A stretch of 64,000 nt of DNA from an uncultured Sphingomonadaceae bacterium (lineage in GTDB: Bacteria > Pseudomonadota > Alphaproteobacteria > Sphingomonadales > Sphingomonadaceae), in NCBI GenBank assembly GCA_947489315.1, contig CANLCX010000003.1, forward strand, positions 372,001 to 436,000, given 5' to 3'. The translations under genes and the position numbers were made by a program. Shown here one piece after another: positions 52,788-62,177 of the stretch. How positions within the stretch are numbered: position 1 is the first letter of the stretch; each line of letters begins with the position of its first letter. The notes below the pieces were generated by a model. It worked only from the letters and a program-made list of their open reading frames with translations, was not told the origin of the DNA and ran no database searches.

Positions 52788-55214
52788 TCAGAAACTCAAC
52801 CCCAGATCGATGCCATAGGTCCGCGGCGCGCCAAGCGGTCCCACAAATTCTGCGCCATAGACGGTTCCTGTAAGGATTTGATTGGTGAAATAGGTCTCAC
52901 CAGTTAGATTGTCCCCGAACAGCCGAATGCTCCATTTTTCATCAGCGCTGGTGAAGCCAAGGCTTGCGCGCAGCAAGCCATAGCTTTCCTGTGACGCCGC
53001 ATCGATATTGAACACGGTGAAATATATTTTGCTCTGCCAATGATATTCCGCGCGTGCCGTAATATTGCCCATATCACCCAGTGGCTGGTCTACTTGACCA
53101 GCGACGCTGAACTTCCAGCGCGGCGCACGCGGCAAGCGCAAACCATCCAGGTCCCGCAGCAAAGTGCCCGGTGCCTGTGTCAGGGGCGCGGGTCGTAAAG
53201 ACTCTGTAAGCTGCCCCTCGGTAAACTGTGCATCTACGTAAGTGACAGCCCCTTCTAATCTGAAGAAATCACTGGGCCGTGCTACCGTTTCCACCTCAAA
53301 GCCGCGCACCCGCGCTTTGCCTACATTTCGAATAATGGGTTGGTTGCCGACGCTATCCTGTGCCTGAAGGTTGGTGTAATCATACCAAAATGCCGATGCA
53401 TTGAGCAACAAGGCCCGGTCAAACAACTCGGACCGCGCGCCGATTTCGTAAGACCAGATTTTCTCCGGTTCAAACGGATCACGCTGACTGCTGCCGATAT
53501 TATAGCCACCGCTTTTGAAACCGCGCTGTATCGATGCATAGAGCAGCACATCATCATTGGGTTTATAATCAATGCCGATTTTGGGCGTAAAGGCACTGAA
53601 TGTCGTCGGGCCATTGACCGGGGCGATGATGAAACCGAATGGATCGGGTTGAGCCGCAGCACGGTCTTCGGTGATCGCGTTGGGAAAGAATATCGTATTG
53701 GGCGCAATGCGCGTGTTGGGGAGCATCACCAGATCGAAATTCTGGCGGCCGTCTCGTTTCTCTTCACTATAGCGACCACCCAACCGAACCGTAAACTGAT
53801 CCGATACGTCCCACTGCGTATCCAGATAAAGCGCCCAAGCCTTTGTTTCCTGTTCCCCGCTTAAATGCAATTCACAACATAGGTCCGTTTCAGGGAATAC
53901 GACCGGAAATGGCGGCAGAACGCCGGCGGCTTGAAGATCCGTAAACCCTTGAATGAGGATAGGTTCCCAAAAATTTCCAAAAATATCATTGTCGATAACA
54001 TTGCGTTCTTGGAAATAATAACCGCCAGCAATCCATGAAAAAGGTTGATCCACCGGGGAGCTCAACTGCATCTCGCTGCTCCACTGCCAATGATCTTCTT
54101 CCCGTCCGACATAATTGTTAAACGTGTCGGACAGATCAAATTCATTTTGCGAAACCGGATTAGTATCTCTGTAGCTACCAATTACTTTGAGATTATAGTC
54201 CGCGATATTCCAGTCCAACGTCGCCCCAAGTCCCCAGTTTTCGACTTCATTGAAAAAGGGTACATCAGCGAAAATATTTCTGGAAGCGACGGCGGAAACC
54301 CGGCCTGCATTTTTTATCGCAAAATAGGGTAAGGTCTGAGAGCCTTCTCTTGTGCCATACCAGTCCGGAACTTCATCGGCATAGCCCGCACTGGCATAAA
54401 AATAGGCATTCGCTTTGTCATCGGCACGATAATAATCACCGTTCACGGTTAAGGTTGCATCGGGAGAGATATCTGCTTCCACAGTGAGGCGAACAGAAAA
54501 GTCTTCCTTATCTTCTACACGCTCGGTGGAATTATCTGGTCGGGTTACGGTCGCGTAACCGCCGCGATCTTCCAGTTGGAACGCCAAGCGCGCGAGGATA
54601 GCATCGCTTAGCGGCCCACTCACTGCTCCGGCGACACGAAAGCGGTCATAATTTCCAACCGTTAGTTGCAAATTGCCTTCCAGAATATCGGCCGGACGAT
54701 TGGTCACGATATTGACCGCCCCGCCCGTTGCGTTGCGACCATAGAGTGTGCCCTGCGGGCCGCGCAAAACCTCTATCCGTTCGATGTCAAAAAATTGTGG
54801 TCCGATCGCGGCGGGACGGCTGATGTAGACGCCATCAACATAGGTCGCCGTTGAGCTATCCGTACCGGCGATGATGGTCGGCGTGCCGATACCACGGATG
54901 AATATGGACGTATCGCCCTGATAGGTCGAAATCTGGACACCAGGCGCGATTGCACCGACTTGTTCTATCGATGTGATTGAGCGGTTTTTAAGCTCATCGT
55001 CACCGAAAGCGGAAATAGACAAAGGTGTATCCTGAAGCGATGCTTCTCGGCGATTTGCAGTGACAACGATCATGTTATCCGTTGCTGCCTCAGCAGATAC
55101 TATTTGATTGCCATTATCCGTATTTTCTTGTGCATGGACGGGTGCTGACATCGCCGTGATTGCGATCAGGCTTGCCGTCACTCTCGACGCCGACTTCCGA
55201 TTTCTAATGTCCAT
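52788..55214 (-). CDS. TonB-dependent receptor
   Basis: 808 residues from ATG 55214, with GGGAGG upstream. A signal peptide ends at VHAQ, then a MIVVTANRREASLQD TonB box, plug (DTPLSISAF, EVLRGPQGTLYGRNATGGAV) and barrel ending in LGLSF. The Ton-box and RGPQGTLYGRN form is the sphingomonad group linked to aromatic, terpenoid or steroid uptake. Second gene of the operon, 66 bp after the P450 gene. Confidence 0.93.
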   Translation of the reverse strand: MDIRNRKSASRVTASLIAITAMSAPVHAQENTDNGNQIVSAEAATDNMIVVTANRREASLQDTPLSISAFGDDELKNRSITSIEQVGAIAPGVQISTYQGDTSIFIRGIGTPTIIAGTDSSTATYVDGVYISRPAAIGPQFFDIERIEVLRGPQGTLYGRNATGGAVNIVTNRPADILEGNLQLTVGNYDRFRVAGAVSGPLSDAILARLAFQLEDRGGYATVTRPDNSTERVEDKEDFSVRLTVEADISPDATLTVNGDYYRADDKANAYFYASAGYADEVPDWYGTREGSQTLPYFAIKNAGRVSAVASRNIFADVPFFNEVENWGLGATLDWNIADYNLKVIGSYRDTNPVSQNEFDLSDTFNNYVGREEDHWQWSSEMQLSSPVDQPFSWIAGGYYFQERNVIDNDIFGNFWEPILIQGFTDLQAAGVLPPFPVVFPETDLCCELHLSGEQETKAWALYLDTQWDVSDQFTVRLGGRYSEEKRDGRQNFDLVMLPNTRIAPNTIFFPNAITEDRAAAQPDPFGFIIAPVNGPTTFSAFTPKIGIDYKPNDDVLLYASIQRGFKSGGYNIGSSQRDPFEPEKIWSYEIGARSELFDRALLLNASAFWYDYTNLQAQDSVGNQPIIRNVGKARVRGFEVETVARPSDFFRLEGAVTYVDAQFTEGQLTESLRPAPLTQAPGTLLRDLDGLRLPRAPRWKFSVAGQVDQPLGDMGNITARAEYHWQSKIYFTVFNIDAASQESYGLLRASLGFTSADEKWSIRLFGDNLTGETYFTNQILTGTVYGAEFVGPLGAPRTYGIDLGLSF

Positions 55215-55280
55215 TTTTTTCCTCCCTATTGCGATGATTTGGATCATCGTTATTTAATTTTCTTGAAAGCTGACTGATGG

Positions 55281-56513
55281 TTAATCCTTGCCTCGGAAGG
55301 TCACGGGATTGCTTGCCAGACCATGGTTCAACAGACTGACATCCTGCCAATCGACCTCTCCGGAACGTTCGATTTTTTTATAGCGTTCTCTCAACAGGCG
55401 CGTTGTTGACTCGGCTTCCAAATGGGCGAGCGGGGCCCCCAAACAACGATGAATGCCATAGCCAAAACTCATATGGCGGCTCGCATTTTTGCGGTTCAGT
55501 TTGAACTCATAAGGTTCTGGAAATACTTCGGGATCATAATTGGCGGCACCAAAAAAACAGGCCACCCAATCGCCTCGCTTAATATCGGCAGAGCCAATCG
55601 TGATATCGCGCGTTGCCACTCGAAACAGTCGCTGTGGAGGGCCATGAAAGCGCAAGGTTTCTTTGTAAATTGCATCAAATAGCGCCGGCTCCTCGACAAA
55701 CCGGTTCCAGATATCCGGAAAGTCAGCAAAAACAGCGATAAGATTACCGAGATAAAATGAAGTCGTCTCCGCCCCTGCCACCGTGGCGGTCATGCAGAAC
55801 CGGACAATCTCATCAAACGATAGTTTGTCTCCATCGACCTCAGTACGAATAAATGCGTTGAGAAGCGGACCTTGGGTTTCCTCACCCCGTTCAATCCGGC
55901 TCATCTGTTCTTTGACGTGCTGTTCAAAGAACGCCATCGCCTCCCTGTTATATGATTGCCGTTCTTCCGCGCTGATATCGGCCGACAGCATGAAAGCGGT
56001 TGCCCAATTGCGGACATCCCGATCCATCTTGGCTGGCATACCGAACAAATATACCATCACTCTGCTCGGCAGCATCGCGCAATAATCGGCCATCACATCA
56101 ACCGGCCGATCAACAGTGAAGAAATCATCCATGCTGGCCGCCACAAGTTTATCAACTTCGGGGGCGAGTGCCTTGATGGAAGAGGGTTGAAAAACCTTGG
56201 CCGCAATTTTCCGCAGCCGGGTGTGTTCCGGCCGATCATGGTTTACGAGCATCAAAGTTGGCGCAGAAGAACTTTCCTGCAGGCTATCACGCGATGAAAA
56301 GCTCTCATGATCCCATGCGACTTTAGAAACGTCATCAAAATCAAGCATAACCCATGCAGGCTTTGGCTCATCCACGCCCGGCATGGTGCCCGGTGGATAG
56401 TCCCGATAACCAAAAACCGGCGATTGATCACGCAACAGATCATAATAGGGATAAGGATTCCGGATCACCTCCGGACGGGTCAATTGGTCAACACTAAACG
56501 CAGGTTTCGTCAA
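55281..56513 (-). CDS. Cytochrome P450 (bacterial, CYP-type monooxygenase)
   Basis: 410 residues. The I-helix is AGAETTS near residue 243 (acid-alcohol pair Glu-Thr), the K-helix ExxR is in YKETLR and the heme loop is FGYGIHRCLGAPLAHLE with the cysteine thiolate near residue 357. A soluble class I P450 that needs a ferredoxin and reductase, neither of which is in this operon. It should hydroxylate a hydrophobic substrate brought in by the receptor encoded next. Divergent from the MarR-type regulator. Confidence 0.95.
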   Translation of the reverse strand: MTKPAFSVDQLTRPEVIRNPYPYYDLLRDQSPVFGYRDYPPGTMPGVDEPKPAWVMLDFDDVSKVAWDHESFSSRDSLQESSSAPTLMLVNHDRPEHTRLRKIAAKVFQPSSIKALAPEVDKLVAASMDDFFTVDRPVDVMADYCAMLPSRVMVYLFGMPAKMDRDVRNWATAFMLSADISAEERQSYNREAMAFFEQHVKEQMSRIERGEETQGPLLNAFIRTEVDGDKLSFDEIVRFCMTATVAGAETTSFYLGNLIAVFADFPDIWNRFVEEPALFDAIYKETLRFHGPPQRLFRVATRDITIGSADIKRGDWVACFFGAANYDPEVFPEPYEFKLNRKNASRHMSFGYGIHRCLGAPLAHLEAESTTRLLRERYKKIERSGEVDWQDVSLLNHGLASNPVTFRGKD

Positions 56514-56517
56514 TCCT

Positions 56518-56586
56518 AAATCCTCTCAACCTTAATATGTCCTATGGACACCATTTCTTTGCGACATAATAAGATTGAGAGGATTT
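56518..56586. promoter_or_regulatory. Nested inverted repeats in the P450/MarR divergent spacer
   Basis: Outer pair: AAATCCTCTCAACCTTA (56518-56534) and TAAGATTGAGAGGATTT (56570-56586), 16 of 17 complementary, 35 bp apart. Inside is a perfect 13-bp palindrome, TGTCCTATGGACA (56538-56550). All lie within 75 bp of the P450 start. The inner site has MarR-operator size; the outer pair could be a second operator or a leader hairpin. The remaining spacer to 56828 shows nothing else clear. Confidence 0.6.
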
Positions 56587-56828
56587 ATTTGTCAACTAGT
56601 CGATTGAAATTGAGCAGAAGTTAAAATAATATTCATTTTTTATAATAGTTTATGCCTCCATAAACATAGACGACGTACTTTGTGGACGATGGCCCTGGAC
56701 TGGACACTTTCCATATCGAAGACCCTTCCCATCAATTGAAGAGATAGACTTTCAATGGTTTTTCGTTCATCGAGTCTGTCCGATCACGAGTTATAAAATT
56801 GAGCGTTATTCTGGCTATGGAGCATAGG

Positions 56829-57341
56829 GTGAAAGAGCAATCTGATTTCGGTGTAGAATATCCCATTAAACGGGAAACCGCTCCGCAAAACTTCCTGAAG
56901 CTATTTTACCCGTTTCACTATTCGGTAGGGATGGCCGTTGAGAAGCAGTTGAGCGGATCAAACCTGACACGGCATCAGACGGTAATATTGTGGATCATTC
57001 ACTCAAAGGGGGAGGATGGTCATATAATTCATCGTAAAACTATCGAACGGCTCATTGGCGAATGGTATGATTTGGGCAGTCCCGCCATATCCAAAGTATT
57101 GCGCGCAATGGCGGACAAAAATCTCAGCCTCATTTCAATCAAAGAGAGCAAGTCATCGGCGCGAGAAAAAGTAATTCGCCTGACCAAAAAGGGAAAAGCG
57201 ACAGTGGATGAAATGATGCGAAGAACAGAAGCCTTCATCAAGTTGATTTCCGACGAGCTAACGGATGAGGAAATCGCCAACGGCATGGAGTTTATGAGCA
57301 GAGTTGGGACAATCGTCGAAGGCGGTGTCCCTGAGCGTTGA
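56829..57341 (+). CDS. MarR-family transcriptional regulator
   Basis: 170 residues from GTG 56829, preferred because GGAG lies six bases upstream; ATG 56817 would add four residues. A winged helix: NLTRHQTVILWIIHSKGEDG, HRKTIERLIGEWYDLGSPAI, SKVLRAMADKNLSLISIKES, then a wing (SAREKVIRLTKKGKATV) and a dimer helix. It is a ligand-responsive repressor in most cases. Position and palindromes suggest it controls the divergent P450 operon in response to its substrate. Confidence 0.85.
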   Translation: MKEQSDFGVEYPIKRETAPQNFLKLFYPFHYSVGMAVEKQLSGSNLTRHQTVILWIIHSKGEDGHIIHRKTIERLIGEWYDLGSPAISKVLRAMADKNLSLISIKESKSSAREKVIRLTKKGKATVDEMMRRTEAFIKLISDELTDEEIANGMEFMSRVGTIVEGGVPER

Positions 57342-57350
57342 AACGCAGTC

Positions 57351-57419
57351 TAATGTCGGCTTTTGCGCCCAAAGCGGACACTAGCATAGCGGCTGCTTTA
57401 TCCCGAAAGCGGACACTAC
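57351..57419. repeat. Dispersed palindromic repeat, composite A+B
   Basis: Module A (TAATGTCGGCTTTTGCGCCC, AAAGCGGACACTAG), a 6-bp spacer, module B (GGCTGCTTTATCCCGAAAGC, GGACACTA). It starts 10 bp after the MarR stop. Best-preserved composite in the window. Confidence 0.7.
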
Positions 57420-57500
57420 CGCAAGATGCCGAGGCTATGGAATCGCTGTCCGAACGGTGCTGATGGGCGTCTTATGTTTCACGACGCGACTGGCGAGGTT

Positions 57501-57519
57501 GATGGCGGGATTATGGATT
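57501..57519 (+). repeat. 19-bp direct repeat, copy 1
   Basis: GATGGCGGGATTATGGATT, repeated exactly at 58196-58214. In both places it reads as the coding end D-G-G-I-M-D followed by a stop, after an E/V-rich lead-in. The pair brackets the minus-strand gene 57525-58031. Confidence 0.6.
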
Positions 57520-57524
57520 AAGGT

Positions 57525-58031
57525 CTAAACCTTGCTGATCGAGATATAAGCAACATCGAATTTTTTTTCTGATGTTTGACGAGTTTTAGGGTCGATAGCC
57601 ACAATTTGCACATCAATCTTGCCGGAGGATGTCATATATGTTTCCAAGGGTCGTGACAAAAAAGAGAATAGTTGAGTGCCTTGGTCGTATTGAACCTCAA
57701 CATGGTAAGGATCGCTACCATTTCCTGGAAACGTAGCTCTCAATTCGTAGTCAATACCGGCGTTGAGGGTAACAGGCCTTATATCTAAAATCATGCGTTC
57801 CCATTGTTCGGCATCGATATGTAGGTTCAACTTTCCGGATTTTTGAAATTTTATGACACCTAATCCAAACCCCTCATTGTCGACCCCAGCGTCAATTGAT
57901 GCAACATTTTCCATGTCGGAAACAAACGAAATACCGCTTGTCGAAAAGAGTTTACGAGCGCCAAACATTTCACTCTCAGCATCAGCTCTTAACGCAACAA
58001 GTTGTTCATGTGATGGTCCTTCGTAACTCAT
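57525..58031 (-). CDS. Small conserved protein, unknown
   Basis: 168 residues, ATG 58031 with AAGGA eight bases upstream. Acidic, soluble, with mixed strands and helices; no signal peptide or cysteines. Blocks such as HEQLVALRADAESEMFGARK and VIKFQKSGKLNLHIDAEQWE give no family I know. Bracketed by a 19-bp direct repeat and palindromic repeats, so it may be a mobile cassette, for instance an immunity-type protein; that is speculation. Confidence 0.6.
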   Translation of the reverse strand: MSYEGPSHEQLVALRADAESEMFGARKLFSTSGISFVSDMENVASIDAGVDNEGFGLGVIKFQKSGKLNLHIDAEQWERMILDIRPVTLNAGIDYELRATFPGNGSDPYHVEVQYDQGTQLFSFLSRPLETYMTSSGKIDVQIVAIDPKTRQTSEKKFDVAYISISKV

Positions 58032-58195
58032 ACTAACATTCCTTCGGATAGACTTAGGCTACGATAGCTCATTGGCATGAAATGAACCGAGCAAACTCTT
58101 CTTGGCCCTATATCTTCCCGCAGACAAGTCTTAGAAAACCTTTTTTGCAGCATCTAACTCTAGCAAAATGTCCTTTGAAGCTGATGGTGTAGCTG

Positions 58196-58214
58196 ATGGC
58201 GGGATTATGGATTG
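58196..58214 (+). repeat. 19-bp direct repeat, copy 2
   Basis: Exact copy of 57501-57519, again ending a short open frame (SFEADGVADGGIMD, stop). It is followed within four bases by the palindromic repeat at 58218. Confidence 0.6.
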
Positions 58215-58217
58215 AGT

Positions 58218-58245
58218 CCGCAATATCCCGAAAGCGGACACTAGA
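58218..58245. repeat. Dispersed palindromic repeat, module B
   Basis: GTCCGCAATATCCCGAAAGC then GGACACTAG, arms GTCCGC/GCGGAC. Lies exactly between two coding remnants, the DGGIMD end on its left and the fragment at 58246 on its right. Confidence 0.65.
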
Positions 58246-58351
58246 AACCGGTGCGCTGGAGGTGTATTGGATCGCCTCAAAAGGAACTGGAAAGAGTTAC
58301 GATTGGTATGATTTTATTGTCATTTCAGAAGTTGCTAGAAAAACGCTCTAG
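58246..58351 (+). pseudogene. C-terminal remnant of an unidentified gene
   Basis: The plus strand reads ETGALEVYWIASKGTGKSYD, WYDFIVISEVARKTL and a stop at 58349-58351, with natural-looking coding composition. It has no start and its front is the palindromic repeat. Twelve bases after its stop the GNAT gene begins, so it was probably the first gene of that operon. Confidence 0.5.
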
Positions 58352-58363
58352 GTAGAAACCAGC

Positions 58364-58852
58364 ATGAAAAAGCAATTCATACCATTGGTTGTCAACATCC
58401 CCGAGCATTTGCAGACCCATCAATTTAGTTTTGTGGTTCTAGAACCTAGTATCGCTGAACAAGACTACGATGCGGTGATGTCTAGCAAAAGTCGTTTACG
58501 ACAGGTTTTCAGTGAGAATGGTCAGTGGCCAGAAGATTCCATGACGCTAGAATCCAATGTTGAAGATTTGGCCCGACATGAACGCGAATTTAATTGTCGC
58601 AAGAGTTTTGCCTATGCGGTGTTGTCACCTTGCCATAGTCGCTACATAGGTTGCATTTACATCGAACCAACAGCCGCACGTGGTTTTGGTTGCGAAGTGT
58701 ATCTTTGGGTGCGTGATAGCGAGGTTGAGTTAGATGGCGACTTGTTCAGTGCGACAAAGCGATGGTTGTCAGAGCAATGGCCGTTTGAACAGGCAGCGTT
58801 CCCTGGAAGAGAGATAGCCTGGTGTGATTGGACTGGCGTACAAAATCGGTAA
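58364..58852 (+). CDS. GNAT-family N-acetyltransferase-like protein
   Basis: 162 residues. The pattern WPEDSMTLESNVEDLARHER, FAYAVLSPCHSRYIGCIYIE, CEVYLWVRDSEVELDGDLF and WLSEQWPFEQAAFPGREIAW matches a conserved GNAT-like family common in bacteria. The usual Q/RxxGxG/A acetyl-CoA loop is not obvious, so activity is uncertain. The ribosome site (AGGT) is weak. Follows a gene remnant and sits among repeats. Confidence 0.75.
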   Translation: MKKQFIPLVVNIPEHLQTHQFSFVVLEPSIAEQDYDAVMSSKSRLRQVFSENGQWPEDSMTLESNVEDLARHEREFNCRKSFAYAVLSPCHSRYIGCIYIEPTAARGFGCEVYLWVRDSEVELDGDLFSATKRWLSEQWPFEQAAFPGREIAWCDWTGVQNR

Positions 58853-58886
58853 GCTACGCCTTCGGGACTACAAATCAATCTTCTCG

Positions 58887-58917
58887 CGTCTGCTTTTGCG
58901 CCCGAAGCGAACACTAG
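58887..58917. repeat. Dispersed palindromic repeat, module A
   Basis: GTCTGCTTTTGCGCCCGAAG then CGAACACTAG. Between the convergent GNAT and iorA genes. Confidence 0.6.
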
Positions 58918-58963
58918 GATTGAGATTACTTCAAAGTATCACGCCGGATAGTAATGACGTTGG

Positions 58964-59419
58964 TTAGAGTTTTTCCGCTGCCTGCTTGATCGCGCGCCTG
59001 ATGCTCATATAGGTTGCGCATCGACAGATATTGCCGCTCATTGCGGCATTGATATCAGCATCTGAGGGCTTTGGTTTCTCGCTAAGCAGGGCAGTTGCCG
59101 CCAGAATCTGACCGGACTGGCAATAGCCGCATTGCGGCACATCATTTCCGACCCATGTCTCACGTATCGCATCGGCCGCGGTTCCGGCCAAGCCTTCAAT
59201 GGTTGTGATTTTCGCATTTTCGAGGCTGTCATGTGGCGTGATACACGCCCGCTTTGGGGCGCCATCGACATGAACGGTGCAAGCGCCGCATTGGGCGACT
59301 CCGCATCCAAATTTGGTCCCGGTCATTTTCAGATGATCGCGAAGGACCCACAGCAGCGGTGTTCCAGCTGCCGCTTCGATGGTTTCATCTTTGCTATTTA
59401 TGTTCAATGTGATTGCCAT
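58964..59419 (-). CDS. iorA: (2Fe-2S) small subunit of a molybdenum hydroxylase, isoquinoline 1-oxidoreductase alpha-like
   Basis: 151 residues from ATG 59419 (GGAG six bases upstream). The plant-ferredoxin-type cluster is bound by CGVAQCGACTVHVDGAPKRA C (four Cys, about residues 39-59). The second, helical cluster domain has CGYCQSG and ICRCATY. This is the electron-transfer subunit that takes electrons from the Mo-cofactor subunit encoded 14 bp upstream. The name iorA follows the two-subunit type; the true substrate may be another N-heterocycle or aldehyde. Confidence 0.9.
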   Translation of the reverse strand: MAITLNINSKDETIEAAAGTPLLWVLRDHLKMTGTKFGCGVAQCGACTVHVDGAPKRACITPHDSLENAKITTIEGLAGTAADAIRETWVGNDVPQCGYCQSGQILAATALLSEKPKPSDADINAAMSGNICRCATYMSIRRAIKQAAEKL

Positions 59420-59433
59420 CAAATACTCCTCAA

Positions 59434-61818
59434 TCAGCTTGACGCGTTTGCTGAAATATCAAGCTTGCTGCGGTTCGCCCCCATCAACGGTAGGTTCCTG
59501 AAACGCTTCCCGGTGGCGTTGAATATCGCGTTGGCGAGCGCTGGCGCCGCAGGCGGCGTGGGTGGCTCCCCTACGCCAGCAGGCGGACTATTGGATGGAA
59601 TGATTTCGACTTCAAAATCTCTCGGCGCTTCATCCATCCGCATGACTCGCCAACTCGGAAAATTATCCTGCACGACGGTACCATTTCTGGCCGTAATTTC
59701 TCCGTACAGCGCATTGGACAAGCCATACAGTGTTCCACCTTCCATTTGCGCGCGAGTATGGCGCAAGTTGATGACGGTTCCGGCATCAACTGCTAGCCAT
59801 ATACCAGGAATAGTCAGAGCGCCATCTGCGGCGACCTTCACTTCGATTACGGTGGCCACATAGGCCAGAAATGATCGATGAACGGCGATTCCTAAGCCAT
59901 GCCCATCGGGAAGCTTGCGTCCCCAATCGGCCATTTGTGCTGCGCGCTCGGTGACACGGGCCAAGCGAGCCGTATCGATCGGATATTCCTCAACCGAGCC
60001 GCCATAATTGGAATAGCTGGCCCCTTCTGCATTAGGATCTACCAATCGGGATTCACCGATCAGTTCGAGCAGATAATCCTTTTGGTCACGGCCAGCGGCA
60101 TGCGCCATTTCCGCTGCAAAACTCTGGACCGCAAAAGCGTGGTAAATATTAGCAACGGACCGCAGCCAGCCAATGCGCAAATGAGCCTTGGCACTACCAG
60201 ATTCGATCTGCAAATGCGGGACTGCAAATGGTACATCTATCGCTCCCATACTCATTTCGCCATCGGATGGTGTGTCTATGCCAGCGGTAAAGGTAGAGCC
60301 AATGGTGGGGAAAACAGTACGATGAAGGTACGCGTTACATTTGCCCGTTATGTCTAGTCCTGCTTCTAGTCTTTGCGCGCTTGCTGAGTGATAAAATCCA
60401 TGTCGAACTTCATCTTCCCGGGTCCAAGTAACCTTGACCGGTTTGCCAACTTCCTTGGCAATAAGAGCGGCTTCAACAACAAAATCCGGTTTGGATTTGC
60501 GCCCAAAAGCCCCACCCAGCCATGTCGCGTGGACGGTGATATTTTTCTTGTCGATTTTCAGCAAATCGGACAGCGTCTGCCGGGTTCTTTGCGGGTCCTG
60601 AACACAGGCCCAGCATTCCAGTTTATCGCCAGTCCAACGGGCAGTAGCTGCTGGCGGCTCCATCGGCGATTGCGAAAGATGCGGGGCGTAATATTGGGCC
60701 GAGATTGTTTGATCTGCCGCTGCCAGAGCCGTACCAACATTGCCTCGACTACGGCGAACGGTTCCGGACCGCTCTGTGCTTGCTTCCATTGCTCGGCGAA
60801 AATTCTCGGAATCATAACTGGCATTGGATCCATCAAGCCATTCGATCTCCAACGCATTGCGGCCTTGGATAGCAGCCCAGGTATCAACCCCAACAACCGC
60901 GACGCCGCCAAGCGCCTGAAACATAGCGGGCGGTTTTGCATCCGGGAGCTTCACCATTTGCAAGACACCTGGAACAGCCAACGCCTTGGCATCTTTGACC
61001 GAGCCAGTCCCGCCAAACACTTGCGGTGGCCGGGCAACGACGGCGTAGACCATGTCTGGCACATGTACATCAATACCATATTGTCCTTCGCCCTTCGTGA
61101 TTTTAGGGACGGTCACGGATGGAATTTCTTTGTTGATAAAGAGCCAATCCTTAGGCTCTTTCATCACAATGTCGGCTTCCGTCGGAACCTGCAGCTTAGC
61201 GGCAACCTTGGCAAGACTAGCATATGACAGGGTATCGCTATCTTCATTGTTTGAGACTTTACCCAAAGCCGCGCTACACTGAGATGGGTCTATTTTCCAA
61301 TATAGGGCCGCTGCAGAGACAAGCATTTGTTTCATCGCCGCGCCGGCAAGGCGCAGCCGATGGAAATTATAGCGAACCGAACGCGATCCGTCGGTATTCT
61401 GATCCCCATAGCGTTCGTGACCCTCGGCCTGGACGATTTCAATATTCTCCCAATCAGCGTCGAGCTCATCAGCAATTATCTGAGCCATAGCTGTCCAGAC
61501 TTGCTGACCCATTTCCGAACGATGACAGGTTATCTTAATCGTTCCATCTTCTTCGATTGAGATCCACAAGGCCGGTGTGGCATCGCCGCCTTGCACTTCG
61601 GTCAAGGGACTGGGACCTGCCTCCGGAATGTCGAGGCTGTCAGGATCGACAATCGGTTCCTCGTAACTGGAACAGCCAGCTAGCGTTACACCAACAACGA
61701 ATAGGCCGGTTCCGGCAATAAATCCCCGGCGAGTGAGATTAATTACGGAACGGGAATTTTCGGTCTGCAGTGGCTCTTTTCCCCGGGATGGAATGATTCC
61801 TATATCTTCCAAAAACAT
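59434..61818 (-). CDS. iorB: Molybdopterin large subunit, isoquinoline 1-oxidoreductase beta-like, Tat-exported
   Basis: 794 residues from ATG 61818 (GAGG six bases upstream). A twin-arginine leader (LTRRGFIAGTGLFVVGVTLA) ends in GC, so it is exported folded and may be lipid-anchored. The body is the xanthine-dehydrogenase-family Mo-binding fold: SLSQSPMEPPAATARW, GGAFGRKSKPDFVVEAA, GWLRSVANIYHAFAVQSF and the late GVGEPPTPPAAPALANAIF with the catalytic Glu. It hydroxylates a heterocycle or oxidises an aldehyde in the periplasm, without the FAD subunit of three-part enzymes. Electron acceptor probably a cytochrome c. Confidence 0.9.
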   Translation of the reverse strand: MFLEDIGIIPSRGKEPLQTENSRSVINLTRRGFIAGTGLFVVGVTLAGCSSYEEPIVDPDSLDIPEAGPSPLTEVQGGDATPALWISIEEDGTIKITCHRSEMGQQVWTAMAQIIADELDADWENIEIVQAEGHERYGDQNTDGSRSVRYNFHRLRLAGAAMKQMLVSAAALYWKIDPSQCSAALGKVSNNEDSDTLSYASLAKVAAKLQVPTEADIVMKEPKDWLFINKEIPSVTVPKITKGEGQYGIDVHVPDMVYAVVARPPQVFGGTGSVKDAKALAVPGVLQMVKLPDAKPPAMFQALGGVAVVGVDTWAAIQGRNALEIEWLDGSNASYDSENFRRAMEASTERSGTVRRSRGNVGTALAAADQTISAQYYAPHLSQSPMEPPAATARWTGDKLECWACVQDPQRTRQTLSDLLKIDKKNITVHATWLGGAFGRKSKPDFVVEAALIAKEVGKPVKVTWTREDEVRHGFYHSASAQRLEAGLDITGKCNAYLHRTVFPTIGSTFTAGIDTPSDGEMSMGAIDVPFAVPHLQIESGSAKAHLRIGWLRSVANIYHAFAVQSFAAEMAHAAGRDQKDYLLELIGESRLVDPNAEGASYSNYGGSVEEYPIDTARLARVTERAAQMADWGRKLPDGHGLGIAVHRSFLAYVATVIEVKVAADGALTIPGIWLAVDAGTVINLRHTRAQMEGGTLYGLSNALYGEITARNGTVVQDNFPSWRVMRMDEAPRDFEVEIIPSNSPPAGVGEPPTPPAAPALANAIFNATGKRFRNLPLMGANRSKLDISANASS

Positions 61819-62177
61819 TGCAGACCTCTTCAAATACGCTGTATAAACGGGCAATTATCGAGCAGTGTGGCGCGATAAAGGGTCTTATAATAAATTATTA
61901 CATAATGGCCAATAATTATTACGGAAGCATTGTCTATTGAATCTTAGGTCAACTATTTGAGGATTTTCAAGATTCCACTTCTCGGCTCTGCTTTGACCTT
62001 ATTGGGTTCTGCCTGATCCTAACGGCAACGGCCTGACCGGGCAGGTAGTTTATTTTGACAGAGGCCCGTTAGCAGCTAATACAGTGTGCAAATGCAATAT
62101 TTTTCAGCCACAGCCCGCCCGATCCCTCTAGAGCCCGTAATGGTTTCCAATATGATATCGGCTGCGAATATACTTTG
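61819..62177. other. Divergent spacer upstream of iorB and the TPR-sulfotransferase gene
   Basis: 359 bp without a gene. An AT-rich, partly palindromic stretch around CATAATGGCCAATAATTATT (61900-61919) lies about 85 bp from iorB and could be promoter or operator. Nothing else recognised. Confidence 0.4.
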
